Of a DNA stretch of 64,000 bases, positions 50,617 through 59,897 are shown in pieces. Position 1 is the stretch's first letter. Each line of letters opens with the position of its first letter. Made by a program: the position numbers and the translations under genes. This DNA comes from Streptomyces aurantiacus (lineage in GTDB: Bacteria > Actinomycetota > Actinomycetes > Streptomycetales > Streptomycetaceae): contig NZ_CP114283.1 in the NCBI RefSeq assembly GCF_027107535.1, positions 8,060,001-8,124,000 of the forward strand. Reading direction: 5' to 3'. The notes beneath the pieces are model-generated. The model had not been told where the DNA came from. It made no database searches and saw only the letters and a program-made list of their open reading frames with translations.

Positions 50617-52091
50617 CGGGGAACGGCCGCCCGATGACCAGGTACATCCGCCACGCCGCCGCCTTCTGCGCGCTCCTCCTGCTCGCCCTCCTGGTGAACG
50701 CCGCCCGCCTCCAGATCGTCCAGGCCCGCACGTACGACGAGAGTCCGGCCAACCGCCGCCACACGATCGCCCGCTACGGCCAGCCGCGCGGCGACATCCT
50801 CGTCGGCGGCAGGGCCGTCACCGGCTCCAGGGACTCCGGGGAGCAGTTCCGCTTCGAACGGACCTACCGGGACGGCCCGTTGTACGCGCCGGTCACCGGC
50901 TTCGCCTCGCAGGTGTACGGGACGGCCTTCCTGGAGGGTGCCGCGGACGGGGTCCTGGCGGGCACCGATCCGTCGCTCACGCCGATCCCGCTGTGGAACG
51001 ACTTCACCCGGGCTCGCAGCCCCGGCGGCCACGTGGTCACGACGCTCGATCCGGCGGCGCAGCGGGCGGCGTACGCCGGACTCGGCTCCCGGCGGGGCGC
51101 GGTGGCCGCGCTCGAACCGTCCACCGGGCGGATCCTGGCGCTGGTCTCCACTCCCTCCTACGACCCGGGTGAGCTCTCCGGGACGGACGCGGAGGTGGGC
51201 CGGGCGTGGGCGCGGCTGAACGGCGCGGCGGACCGGCCGATGCTCAACCGGGCGGTGCGGCAGACGTATCCGCCGGGCTCGACCTTCAAGGTGGTCACGG
51301 CCGCGGCGGCCCTCGACGCGGGCGTGGTGCGCGATGTGGACGCGCCCACCGACTCGCCGGACCCGTACCGGCTGCCGGGCAGTTCGGTGCGGCTGACGAA
51401 CGAGGTGGAGGGCTGCGCGAACGCGTCACTGCGCTATGCCTTCGAGTGGTCGTGCAACACGGTCTTCGCCGGACTCGGTGTGGAGGTGGGTCTGGCCGCG
51501 ATGCGGTCGAAGGCCGCCGAGTTCGGCTTCAACGACCGGAAGCTGGGGATTCCGTTCCGGGTCTCCCCCAGCACCTTCGACACCCGGGTGGACGACGCAC
51601 AGCTCGCACTCTCCTCCATCGGCCAGTACAACACCCGTGCCACGCCCCTGCAGATGGCGATGGTCGCCGCGGCCGTCGCGAACCACGGCTCGGTCCGTAC
51701 GCCGCACCTGGTGGAGCGGACGACCACGGGCGACGGCGACACGGTGTCCACCACCGGGCAGCGCACCCTCCGGCAGGCCATGAGCCCCGCCACGGCGGTC
51801 CGGCTGCGCGAGATGATGACCGACGTGGTGCGGGAGGGCACCGGCACGAACGCCGCCATTCCCGGTGCCACGGTCGGCGGCAAGTCCGGCACGGCCCAGC
51901 ACGGCGTCCACAACTCCGGTACGCCCTACGCCTGGTTCATCTCCTGGGCCCGGGCCGAGGACTCCATGGAGCCGGCGGTGGCGGTCGCGGTGGTCGTCGA
52001 GGGGTCGGCTGCCGACCGGGGCGGCATCAGCGGCGGCGGGGACGCGGCGCCGGTCGCCCGGGCCGTGATGAAGGCCGTGCTCGACCGGTGA
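50613..52091 (+). CDS. Class B penicillin-binding protein (transpeptidase)
   Basis: 492 aa. Single N-terminal membrane helix (AAFCALLLLALLVNAARLQI), a short dimerisation domain, then the transpeptidase: SxxK at Ser223 in PPGSTFK, SCN in the SxN position, KSGT as the KTG motif. The active site faces outside the membrane. Co-translated with the SEDS protein, forming a polymerase-transpeptidase pair of the FtsW-FtsI or RodA-PBP2 kind. It may serve polar growth or sporulation septation; the exact stage is unknown. Confidence 0.93.
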   Translation: MTGNGRPMTRYIRHAAAFCALLLLALLVNAARLQIVQARTYDESPANRRHTIARYGQPRGDILVGGRAVTGSRDSGEQFRFERTYRDGPLYAPVTGFASQVYGTAFLEGAADGVLAGTDPSLTPIPLWNDFTRARSPGGHVVTTLDPAAQRAAYAGLGSRRGAVAALEPSTGRILALVSTPSYDPGELSGTDAEVGRAWARLNGAADRPMLNRAVRQTYPPGSTFKVVTAAAALDAGVVRDVDAPTDSPDPYRLPGSSVRLTNEVEGCANASLRYAFEWSCNTVFAGLGVEVGLAAMRSKAAEFGFNDRKLGIPFRVSPSTFDTRVDDAQLALSSIGQYNTRATPLQMAMVAAAVANHGSVRTPHLVERTTTGDGDTVSTTGQRTLRQAMSPATAVRLREMMTDVVREGTGTNAAIPGATVGGKSGTAQHGVHNSGTPYAWFISWARAEDSMEPAVAVAVVVEGSAADRGGISGGGDAAPVARAVMKAVLDR

Positions 52092-52135
52092 GACGGGGGT
52101 GGCGCCTCGCCCACCGCCCGACCTAACGTTCGGTC

Positions 52136-52693
52136 ATGACTCAGCCCAAGGCCGCGTACGAACTCGCCCAGGTGAACATCTCGCGACTCCAAGCCCCGCT
52201 GGACTCCCCGCAGTTGAAGGACTTCGTCGACGCCCTCGACCCGGTGAACGCGGTCGCCGACGCCGCCGACGGATTCGTCTGGCGGCTGCAGAGCGACGAA
52301 GGCAACGCGACGGACGTGTCGGTCTTCGGCGACGACTGGCTGATCATCAATCTGACGGTGTGGCGGGACACCAACGCCCTCACCGCCTTCATGTACCAGG
52401 GGCAGCACCGGGAGCTCCTCGCCCGGCGCAACGAGTGGTTCGAGCGGATCCGGGAGGCGATGACCGCCCTGTGGTGGGTGCCGGCCGGGCACCGGCCGAC
52501 GGTGGCCGAGGCGGAGGAGCGGCTGCTGCACCTGCGGGCGCACGGGGCCACGGCGTACGCCTTCACACTGCGGACGTCGTTCCCGCCCGGCCCGGGCGAG
52601 GCGCTGCCCACCGGGATCCCGCTGTCGGCCGACGCCCCGCCGCAGGCCGCGGGGGCGGCCCGCACGCTCCCCGGGCTGGAGTGCCCGGTCTGA
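52136..52693 (+). CDS. DUF3291 protein
   Basis: 185 aa. DUF3291 covers about 1-150 (LAQVNISRLQAPLDSPQLKD, DGFVWRLQSDEGN, LIINLTVWRDTNALTAFMYQ, ALWWVPAGHRPTVAEAEERL), a dimeric ferredoxin-like fold related to antibiotic biosynthesis monooxygenases. No cofactor site is recognisable. The C-terminal 30 residues are Pro/Ala-rich. It converges on the diiron gene; function unknown. Confidence 0.82.
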   Translation: MTQPKAAYELAQVNISRLQAPLDSPQLKDFVDALDPVNAVADAADGFVWRLQSDEGNATDVSVFGDDWLIINLTVWRDTNALTAFMYQGQHRELLARRNEWFERIREAMTALWWVPAGHRPTVAEAEERLLHLRAHGATAYAFTLRTSFPPGPGEALPTGIPLSADAPPQAAGAARTLPGLECPV

Positions 52694-52724
52694 CACCTGT
52701 CGCGGCACCGGGCCGCGGCGGCTC

Positions 52725-53831
52725 TCAGGACTCCGCTCCTGCCCGGATCGCCTCGCCCACCTCCGCGACCCGTGCCTGTTCCTCCGCCGCGAAGCGTTCC
52801 GCGTCGAGCTTCTCGGCGAGTTCCTCGTCCTGGGCCATGAGGAGGTCGAGGTTGGAGTTGCCCATGTCGAAGACGCCCATGTCGACGTAGGCCTGCTGGA
52901 GGCGCTTGCCCCACAGGCCGATGTCCTTGACGCAGGGGACGATGCGGGAGAACAGCAACCGGCGGAAGAGGGCGAGGAATTCGGACCGCTCGCTGTACTC
53001 CTCGGCCTCGGCCGTCGGGATGCCGAAGTTCTCCAGGACCTCGACCCCGCGCAGGCGGTCCCGCATCAGGTAGCAGCCCTCGATGACGAACTCCTCGCGT
53101 TCGCGCAGTTCGGCGTCGGAGAGCTGCTGGTAGTAGTCGCGCAGCGCCATGCGGCCGAAGGCGACGTGCCGCGCCTCGTCCTGCATGACGTACGCGAGGA
53201 TCTGCTTGGGCAGTGGCTTGTCGGTGGTGTCCCTGATCATGCCGAACGCGGCGAGGGCCAGCCCTTCGATGAGGACCTGCATGCCGAGGTACGGCATGTC
53301 CCAGCGGGAGTCGCGCAGGGTGTCGCCGAGCAGCGACTGCAGGTTGTCGTTGACCGGGTAGAGCATCCCGATCTTCTCGTGGAGGAAGCGGCCGTAGATC
53401 TCCGCGTGGCGCGCCTCGTCCATCGTCTGGGTCGCCGAGTAGAGCTTGGCGTCCAGGTCGGGCACCGACTCGACGATGCGGGCCGCGCAGACCATGGCGC
53501 CCTGCTCGCCGTGCAGGAACTGGCTGAACTGCCACGAGGCGTAGTGCTTGCGGAGTTCGCCCTTGTCGCGGTCGTTCATCCTGGCCCAGTACGGGGTGCC
53601 GTAGACCGACAGCGACTCGTCGGGGGTGCCGAGAGGATCGCAGGGGTCCACCTCCAGGTCCCAGGCGATCCGTTTCCGGCCGTCCCACTGCTTGTCCTTG
53701 CCCTTCTGGTAGAGGGCGAGGAGGCGGGCGCGCCCTTCGTCGTACTCCCAGCTGAAGCGTGCCGCGCCGGTCGCGGGCACCTGCCAGAGGGGAGCTCCGG
53801 GGTCCATGGCGTACAGGTCGTAGGTCGGCAT
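52725..53831 (-). CDS. Ferritin-like diiron oxygenase-type protein
   Basis: 368 aa from ATG 53831, TAGGAG upstream. Two EX2H-type helices that bind a diiron centre are visible: TMDEARHAEIYGRFLHE and VMQDEARHVAFGRMALRD. Other carboxylates come from FLHGEQGAMVCA and MQVLIEGLALAAFG. This is the R2-like/ferritin-like oxygenase fold, close to proteins annotated as ferritin-like. Divergent from an AurF-like diiron gene, with which it shares 149 bp of promoter DNA. Substrate unknown. Confidence 0.82.
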   Translation of the reverse strand: MPTYDLYAMDPGAPLWQVPATGAARFSWEYDEGRARLLALYQKGKDKQWDGRKRIAWDLEVDPCDPLGTPDESLSVYGTPYWARMNDRDKGELRKHYASWQFSQFLHGEQGAMVCAARIVESVPDLDAKLYSATQTMDEARHAEIYGRFLHEKIGMLYPVNDNLQSLLGDTLRDSRWDMPYLGMQVLIEGLALAAFGMIRDTTDKPLPKQILAYVMQDEARHVAFGRMALRDYYQQLSDAELREREEFVIEGCYLMRDRLRGVEVLENFGIPTAEAEEYSERSEFLALFRRLLFSRIVPCVKDIGLWGKRLQQAYVDMGVFDMGNSNLDLLMAQDEELAEKLDAERFAAEEQARVAEVGEAIRAGAES

Positions 53832-53844
53832 GTCTCGCAGGCTC

Positions 53845-53906
53845 CTACGTAGTAGACGACGGGTCAACAAGTTGCGCGGAAGGGATTGACGAGCTTGCTG
53901 ACAAGC
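53845..53906. promoter_or_regulatory. Palindromes in the shared promoter of the two diiron genes
   Basis: CTACGTAG (53845-53852) and GCTTG-CTGA-CAAGC (53893-53906) are inverted repeats between the divergent starts. A TetR-family gene lies downstream of the AurF-like gene, so one of these may be its operator. Assignment is tentative. Confidence 0.4.
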
Positions 53907-53980
53907 AGTCTCATAAGACGTGACCGGCGGTAACTCCGTGGATTTTCGGTACGACGAGGTACGACGAGGTGGGCACAGCC

Positions 53981-54919
53981 ATGACGACCGTGACGGAGGA
54001 CAGCGCCATCGAGGGGCTGCGTGACGCCCTCGGCCTGCTCAAGGACCGGGAGCAGGTGGCCCAGCGGCTGCTCGACTCCTCCGCGAAGCACTCCTTCGAC
54101 CCGGACAAGGAGCTGGACTGGGACGCGCCCTTCGAGGACGGCAAGTGGTTCTGGCCACCGGAGCTCGTGTCGCTCTACGACACACCGCTGTGGAAGCGGA
54201 TGCCGGAGGACCAGCGGATCCTGCTGTCCCAGCACGAGGCCGCGGCACTGGCCTCGCTGGGGATCTGGTTCGAGATCATCCTGATGCAGCTGCTGGTACG
54301 GCACATCTACGACAAGGCGGCGACGAGCGCACACGTGCGGTACGCGCTGACCGAGATCGAGGACGAGTGCCGGCACTCGAAGATGTTCGCCCGGCTGATC
54401 AGCCGGGGCGGGACGCCCCACTACCCGGTGAGCCGGGCGCACCAGAACCTGGGCCGTTTCTTCAAGACGGTGTCCACGACCCCCGGTTCGTTCACGGCCA
54501 CGCTGCTGGGCGAGGAGGTGCTCGACTGGATGCAGCGGCTCACGTTCCCGGACGAGCGGGTGCAGACCCTGGTCCGCGGCGTGACGCGGATCCATGTGGT
54601 GGAGGAGGCCCGGCACGTCCGGTACGCGCGGGAGGAACTGCGCCGCCAGATGGTGACCGCGCCGCGCTGGTCGCAGGAGTTCACCCGGGTCACCTCCGGC
54701 GAGTTCGCCCGCGTCTTCTCGGTCGCCTTCGTCAATCCCGACGTCTACACCAACATCGGCCTGGACAGGCGTGAGGCCATGGCGCAGGTGAAGGCGAGCG
54801 GCCACCGCCGGGAGATCATGCAGACCGGCGCGAAGCGCCTGACGGACTTCCTGGACGACATCGGAGTCCTGCGGGGCCCCGGCCGCCGCCTGTGGAAGTC
54901 GTCGGGCCTGCTGGCCTGA
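53981..54919 (+). CDS. AurF-like non-heme diiron N-oxygenase family protein
   Basis: 312 aa from ATG 53981 (GTG 53969 is an alternative). Two metal-binding helices: EIEDECRHSKMFARLIS and HVVEEARHVRYAREELRR, with the first Glu probably in LSQHEAAALASLGIWFE. These match AurF, which oxidises aryl amines to nitro groups. No biosynthetic cluster is seen around it. Its divergent diiron partner suggests a shared pathway or regulation. Confidence 0.85.
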   Translation: MTTVTEDSAIEGLRDALGLLKDREQVAQRLLDSSAKHSFDPDKELDWDAPFEDGKWFWPPELVSLYDTPLWKRMPEDQRILLSQHEAAALASLGIWFEIILMQLLVRHIYDKAATSAHVRYALTEIEDECRHSKMFARLISRGGTPHYPVSRAHQNLGRFFKTVSTTPGSFTATLLGEEVLDWMQRLTFPDERVQTLVRGVTRIHVVEEARHVRYAREELRRQMVTAPRWSQEFTRVTSGEFARVFSVAFVNPDVYTNIGLDRREAMAQVKASGHRREIMQTGAKRLTDFLDDIGVLRGPGRRLWKSSGLLA

Positions 54920-55026
54920 AGCACCGCGCACCCAGCCCCCACCGCCCGCACCCGCCCACCGGCCCCCGGCCCCCGGCGAACTCCCACCCCACCGCGCACC
55001 CCCCGGGCCGGGTTACGCTGCGAGGC

Positions 55027-55752
55027 ATGACCTCGGAGGCCCCCACACGCGCGTACCGGCGGCTCAGTGTCGAGGAGCGACGCAGTCAGCTTCTCGACGC
55101 GGCGCTGTCGTTGTTCGCGGTGCGGGCACCGGAGGACGTCTCCCTCGACGACGTGGCGGAGGCGGCGGGCGTCTCACGACCGCTGGTGTACCGGTACTTC
55201 CCCGGCGGCAAGCAGCAGTTGTACGAGGCCGCGCTGCGGTCGGCCGCGGAGGAGCTGGAGCAGTGCTTCGCGGAGCCGCCGGACGGCCCGCTCACCCGGC
55301 GGCTCTCCAACGCGCTGGACCGCTACCTCGCCTTCGTCGACCAGCACGACGCCGGGTTCAGCGCTCTGCTGCAGGGCGGCAGCGTGGTCGAGACGTCGAG
55401 GACCACGGCCATCGTGGACGGCGTACGACGGGCCGCCGCCGAGCACATCCTGAGCCATCTGGACACCGAGGAGCCGGGGCCCCGGCTGCGGATGACCGTC
55501 CGGATGTGGATCACGGCCGTGGAGGCCGCCTCGCTGATCTGGCTGGACGAGGAGAAGGAGCCCGCGCTGGACGAGCTGCGCGACTGGCTCGTCGAGCAGT
55601 TCGTGGCGTGCCTGGTGGCGACCGCCGCCCGTGACGCCCAGACCGCGGACGTCGTACGGGCCGCGCTGGCGCTGGAGTCCGCGGACGGCCCCATGGGTTC
55701 GCTGGCCCGCAGCGTCCTGCCCCTGGTGGGCGACGCCGCGCACCTGCTGTGA
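55027..55752 (+). CDS. TetR-family transcriptional regulator
   Basis: 241 aa. N-terminal helix-turn-helix SLDDVAEAAGVSRPLVYRYF (residues about 37-56) after RRSQLLDAALSLFAVRAPED. The rest is the usual helical ligand domain. Read in the same direction as the AurF-like gene, 107 bp downstream. TTACGCT followed closely by the ATG, with only GAGG 1 base before it, hints at a leaderless start. Likely target: itself and the diiron genes. Confidence 0.92.
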   Translation: MTSEAPTRAYRRLSVEERRSQLLDAALSLFAVRAPEDVSLDDVAEAAGVSRPLVYRYFPGGKQQLYEAALRSAAEELEQCFAEPPDGPLTRRLSNALDRYLAFVDQHDAGFSALLQGGSVVETSRTTAIVDGVRRAAAEHILSHLDTEEPGPRLRMTVRMWITAVEAASLIWLDEEKEPALDELRDWLVEQFVACLVATAARDAQTADVVRAALALESADGPMGSLARSVLPLVGDAAHLL

Positions 55753-55801
55753 CGGCACGGCCTGTGCCGCCGGCCGGTCCGTCGTTTGTGACACTGACTC
55801 C

Positions 55802-56134
55802 GTGAAGAGCGAAGAGACCCCCTTCGAGGGCGGCCCCCTGGACGGCCGTGTGCTGCCGATCCTGCTCGGCCCGACCGGGCACCCGCCGAAGGTGTACCGG
55901 GTCCCGGTGCCGGACGGCGCGGGCGGCCCGCCCACGGTCCTCGTCTACCGCCGCGTGCAGGCGGGCGCGAGCAGGCGGCTGGGCCTGCACCAGGGGTGGA
56001 AGTACGAGTACGACCCCACGGGCGGGAGCGGCAGGCTCAGGTGGCCGTGGTCCAAGCCGGACCCGGCACCGGAGCCCGGGCCTGGCACCGAGGCGGGCGG
56101 CGGGCCGGACGCCACGCCGGACGGCAAGCCGTAG
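55802..56134 (+). CDS. Conserved actinobacterial hypothetical protein
   Basis: 110 aa from GTG 55802. The N-terminal 80 residues (TPFEGGPLDGRVLPILLGPT, GGPPTVLVYRRVQAG, GWKYEYDPTGG) resemble short hypothetical proteins common in Streptomyces; no fold is named. The C-terminus is Pro/Gly-rich. No signal peptide. Confidence 0.65.
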   Translation: MKSEETPFEGGPLDGRVLPILLGPTGHPPKVYRVPVPDGAGGPPTVLVYRRVQAGASRRLGLHQGWKYEYDPTGGSGRLRWPWSKPDPAPEPGPGTEAGGGPDATPDGKP

Positions 56135-56255
56135 GACTCCGACGAGTGACCTTGTTGGGCCGAACCGCCCACGGTCGGCGCGCGCGGGTCGCGCGGGCGT
56201 CTGATGCTCGCGGTGCGGAGGAGCGGAAGGGCCGCCCCGCACCGGAGGTGATGAC

Positions 56256-57485
56256 GTGTCAGGAAGGCTTCTGCGGCTGGTCTGTACGGCGGCGATCGCG
56301 GCCGGCGCGGTCCTCGTGCCCGTACCGGCCTCGGCCGTGCCCGGTCCCGGCGAGAGCCTCGCACCCGACCCCGCCCGCAGTGCCGTGCCGGAGCCCGGCG
56401 ACGACGCCGCTCCTGAGCCGGGCGACGGTCCCGCACCCGAAGGCGGGGGGTCGACGGCCGAAGGCGGGCGGTCGGTGGCCGAGTTGCTGACCGAACTGCA
56501 GCGGCTGTACCGGGAGGCCGAGGAGGCCACCGAGGCGTACAACAGGACCGAGGAGGAGCTGAAGCGGCGGCGGGCCGAGGTCGCGAAGCTCAACGCAGGA
56601 CTCGCGGCGGCCCGGCTCTCCCTCCAGGACAGCCGCGGCGCCGCCGGACGGCTCGCCCGCCAGCAGTACCAGGGCACGAGCGAGATCTCCTCGTACGTCC
56701 GGCTGCTGCTCGCCCGTGATCCGCAGCACGCGCTCGACCAGGGGCAGGTGATCCGGCAGGTCTCGCAGGAGCGTGCCGGGACGGTCGAGCGGCTGGCGGG
56801 GAGCGAGCGGAGGACCGACGAGCTGGCACGCCGGGCCCGCGCCGCCCTGGACGGCCAACTCACCCTGACCGAACGGCGGAAGAAGGACCGCGACCTCGTA
56901 CGGAAGCGGCTGGAGGACGTGGAGGAGCTGCTCGCCTCACTGACCGCCGAGCAGCTGGCGCGGGTGGCCGAGCTGGAGGAGGCCGACGTGGCCGAGGCGC
57001 AGGACGAGCTGGTGGCGTCCGGCGCGCTCAGCAGCACGCGCAGGCCCTCCCGGCAGGGCGACGAGGCCCTGCGCTACGCCGTGGAGCAGATCGGCAAACC
57101 GTACGAGTGGGGCGCCGAGGGCCCCGACGCGTACGACTGCTCGGGGCTCACGTCACAGGCGTGGGACAGCGCGGGCCGCACCATCCCCCGCACCAGCCAG
57201 GAGCAGTGGGCCCGACTGCCCCGCGTCGAGCTGGACGAACTGCGCCCCGGCGACCTGGTGGTCTACTTCCCGGAGGCCACTCACGTGGCGATGTACCTGG
57301 GCGACGGATTGGTCGTGCAGGCCCCGAGACCGGGCGCGCGGATCAAGGTCTCGCCGATCGCGGCCAATCCCGTACTGGGTGCGGTGCGACCGGACCCGGA
57401 CGAGGAGCCCCTGCGCCAGTACGCGCCGCCGAAGCTCCCCGAGGGCGCCCGGGACGGCTCGGACGAGGGCTACAGCGCCCCGTGA
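56256..57485 (+). CDS. Secreted NlpC/P60 peptidoglycan hydrolase
   Basis: 409 aa from GTG 56256 (CGGAGGTG upstream). Signal peptide (LLRLVCTAAIAAGAVLVPVPASA), a Pro/Gly/Glu-rich linker, then a long coiled coil (about 70-260). The C-terminal NlpC/P60 domain carries the catalytic Cys in AYDCSGLTSQAW and His in ATHVAMYLG. It cuts the D-Glu-mDAP bond of stem peptides. The coiled coil probably controls access to the active site, as in RipA-like proteins. Confidence 0.93.
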   Translation: MSGRLLRLVCTAAIAAGAVLVPVPASAVPGPGESLAPDPARSAVPEPGDDAAPEPGDGPAPEGGGSTAEGGRSVAELLTELQRLYREAEEATEAYNRTEEELKRRRAEVAKLNAGLAAARLSLQDSRGAAGRLARQQYQGTSEISSYVRLLLARDPQHALDQGQVIRQVSQERAGTVERLAGSERRTDELARRARAALDGQLTLTERRKKDRDLVRKRLEDVEELLASLTAEQLARVAELEEADVAEAQDELVASGALSSTRRPSRQGDEALRYAVEQIGKPYEWGAEGPDAYDCSGLTSQAWDSAGRTIPRTSQEQWARLPRVELDELRPGDLVVYFPEATHVAMYLGDGLVVQAPRPGARIKVSPIAANPVLGAVRPDPDEEPLRQYAPPKLPEGARDGSDEGYSAP

Positions 57486-57534
57486 GGGGACGTGTGGCCC
57501 CGGCCGAGCCCCGCCACACACCGGGAGCCGGTCC

Positions 57535-58788
57535 TCAGCCGCCCGCCACGGAGGCCAGGTACGCCCCCGTCTTCTCGGGCTCGTAGAAGAAGTTCTCGAA
57601 GTCCGAGGGGTCGTTGAACCCGTTGGCGAAACGATCAGCCACCGGGGGGAGCCGGCCCGCCGCGCCGATCAGGTTGAGGACGTGCTCCGGCGGGGCGCCG
57701 AGCATCGCGTTCGTCCACTTGGTGACGTGCTGGGCCGTGTCCCAGTACCGCTCGAACGTTCCCCGCATCCACGTCTCGTCGAACTCCTTGTCCTCGTGGG
57801 CGAGGATCGAGCCGAGATACGAGGCCGCGCACTTCGACGCCGAGTTGGAGCCCTGCCCGGTGATCGGGTCGTTCGCCACGACGACGTCGGCGACACCGAG
57901 GACCAGGCCGCCGCCGGGCAGCCGGCCGACCGGGTTGCGGACGGTGGGCGCGTAACGTCCGGCCAGCGTGCCGCCCGCGTCCGTGAGCTCGACCTTGGTG
58001 GCCCTCGCGTACTCCCACGGCGTGAACCGCTCCATGAGTTCCAGGGTCAGGGAGAGGTGCTCGGCCGGGTCCTTGACACCCTGGAAGACGTCCAGCGGGC
58101 CGCCGGGTATGCCCTCCCAGAAGAGGATGTCCGCCCGGCCGGAGGTGGTGAACGTGGGCATGATGAACAGTTCGCCGACACCGGGGACGAGGTTGCAGCG
58201 GACCGCGTCGTGGTCCGGGTGCTCGGGGCGCGGGCCGAGCCCGTGGACGTACGCGACGGCCAGCGCGCGCTGGGGTTCCGTGTACGGGGAGCGTGCGGCG
58301 TCGCGGCCGAACATCGAGACCAGCTCGCCCTTGCCCGCCGAGACGAGGACCAGGTCGTACGTGCGGGCGAAGAAGTCGAGGTCGGAGACCGCGGCGCCGT
58401 GGATGACGAGCTGGCCGCCCCGCTGCGCGAACGTCTCCATCCAGCCGGCCATCTTCACGCGCTGGTCGACCGACTGTGCGTACCCGTCGAGTCTGCCCAC
58501 CCAGTCGATCGCACGCTGGGTCGGCCCCGGGTCGTGCGAGCCGGGGACCGCGACCGAGACGCCGAGCCCTTCGATCTTCGGGGCCTGGGACTCCCAGAAG
58601 TTCAGCTGGAGTTCGCGCTCGTGCTGCAGTGCCGTGTGGAACATGCACTGGGTGGACATGACGCGGCCGGTACGGATCTCGTCCGCCGTCCGGTTGGACA
58701 TCAGGGTGACCTCGTACCCGTTCGACTGGAGTCCGAGGGCGAGCTGGAGTCCGGACTGGCCGGCTCCGACGACGAGTATCTTCCGCAT
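57535..58788 (-). CDS. Styrene/indole monooxygenase StyA-like flavoenzyme
   Basis: 417 aa from ATG 58788, GAGGA 7 bases upstream. The Rossmann FAD motif VGAGQSGLQLALGLQ stands at the N-terminus; RTGRVMSTQCMFHTALQHER and the later GVADVVVANDPITGQGSNSA match StyA, the epoxidase component that receives reduced FAD from a separate reductase. No reductase gene is nearby. It lies 55 bp after the GTPase gene of conservon 2, in the place that a P450 fills in conservon 1. Confidence 0.85.
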   Translation of the reverse strand: MRKILVVGAGQSGLQLALGLQSNGYEVTLMSNRTADEIRTGRVMSTQCMFHTALQHERELQLNFWESQAPKIEGLGVSVAVPGSHDPGPTQRAIDWVGRLDGYAQSVDQRVKMAGWMETFAQRGGQLVIHGAAVSDLDFFARTYDLVLVSAGKGELVSMFGRDAARSPYTEPQRALAVAYVHGLGPRPEHPDHDAVRCNLVPGVGELFIMPTFTTSGRADILFWEGIPGGPLDVFQGVKDPAEHLSLTLELMERFTPWEYARATKVELTDAGGTLAGRYAPTVRNPVGRLPGGGLVLGVADVVVANDPITGQGSNSASKCAASYLGSILAHEDKEFDETWMRGTFERYWDTAQHVTKWTNAMLGAPPEHVLNLIGAAGRLPPVADRFANGFNDPSDFENFFYEPEKTGAYLASVAGG

Positions 58789-58843
58789 GCTGGTCCTCAC
58801 TCTGCGTACGTCTTGTTCGGGGCTGACGTCGGGTGGTGCCGGG

Positions 58844-59506
58844 TTATCCGGGACTGACGTCGAGCGCGTGCCCCACCAGCGCCAGCAGCGTCTCGATCAC
58901 CGAGAACCTGTGGCGCGCGTCCATGATCATGACAGGTATGTGCGGGCGGATCGTGAGCGCCTCCCGTACGTCCTCCGGCTCGAACCTCTCACTGCCGTCG
59001 AAGTGGTTGACGGCGACGACGTACGGCAGCCCGCAGCTCTCGAAGTAGTCGAGGGCCGGCCAGCAGTCCTTCAGGCGCCGGGTGTCGGCGAGGACCACGG
59101 CGCCGATCGCCCCGCGCACGAGGTCGTCCCACATGAACCAGAACCGCTGCTGCCCCGGCGTCCCGAACAGGTACAGCACCAAATCGTCGTCGAGCGTGAT
59201 GCGGCCGAAGTCCATGGCCACCGTGGTGGTCGTCTTCTCCGGCGTCGAGCTGAGGTCGTCGGTGCCCTCGCTCGCCTGGGTCATCAACGCCTCCGTCTGG
59301 AGAGGCGTGATCTCCGAGACGGCGGTGACGAGCGTCGTCTTGCCCACGCCGAAGCCGCCCGCCACCACGATCTTCGTGGCGATCGGGGCGCGCGTCCGGT
59401 CCTTCTGCCAGGCCTTCAACTCCTCGTCGGGCTCCACCACTTCGGGGAACCCGGACGACCGGGAGACGTCCGGGACGTGGGAGACGTCAGAGACGACGGA
59501 GTCCAC
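58844..59506 (-). CDS. cvnD: Conservon GTP-binding protein CvnD (second set)
   Basis: 220 aa from GTG 59506, overlapping the DUF742 gene by 20 bp. G1 GGFGVGKTT, G3 LFGTPGQQRF, G4-like NHFD. The N-terminus is shorter and less repetitive than in conservon 1. Role as in conservon 1, switching the complex through GTP. Confidence 0.92.
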   Translation of the reverse strand: MDSVVSDVSHVPDVSRSSGFPEVVEPDEELKAWQKDRTRAPIATKIVVAGGFGVGKTTLVTAVSEITPLQTEALMTQASEGTDDLSSTPEKTTTTVAMDFGRITLDDDLVLYLFGTPGQQRFWFMWDDLVRGAIGAVVLADTRRLKDCWPALDYFESCGLPYVVAVNHFDGSERFEPEDVREALTIRPHIPVMIMDARHRFSVIETLLALVGHALDVSPG

Positions 59507-59897
59507 TCAGCACCCTTTCCAGCAGTGCGCGGTCCGGCTGTCCCGGGCCGTGACCTGTTCCGTACACGCGGATCTTCCCCTGGTCCGCCAGGTCGCTGAG
59601 GAGCACCCGGACCACACCGAGGGGCATCTTCAGGAGGGCGGCGACCTCGGCCACCGTGCGCATCCGGCGGCAGAGTTCGACGATGGCCCGCATCTCCGGC
59701 ATCACCCGGGTGGAGAGGGAACCATTCTCCAGCTCACGGCGCTCCGGCGGGGCCTCGAGCGCCGCGACGAACGTCTCGACGAGCAGCACGTGCCCGAAGC
59801 GCGTGCGGCCGCCGGTGAGCGAGTAGGGGCGTACGCGGGCGGGCTTTCGGTCGCCGCCGCGGACCGGGAGTTTGGGCGTACCGCTCACGTCGCTCAC
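59487..59897 (-). CDS. cvnC: Conservon DUF742 protein CvnC (second set)
   Basis: 136 aa from GTG 59897, overlapping the roadblock stop as GTGA. The DUF742 hallmark is modified here (ARVRPYSLTGGRT). A winged-helix-like part (RMRTVAEVAALLKMPLGVVR) and the end LLERVLSGLRRL are kept. Confidence 0.9.
   Translation of the reverse strand: MSDVSGTPKLPVRGGDRKPARVRPYSLTGGRTRFGHVLLVETFVAALEAPPERRELENGSLSTRVMPEMRAIVELCRRMRTVAEVAALLKMPLGVVRVLLSDLADQGKIRVYGTGHGPGQPDRALLERVLSGLRRL

Noticed and set aside
57379..59599. Long plus-strand frames over the StyA-like and GTPase genes
   Set aside because: Shadow frames of high-GC DNA; the minus strand has FAD and GTPase motifs with overlapping gene starts.
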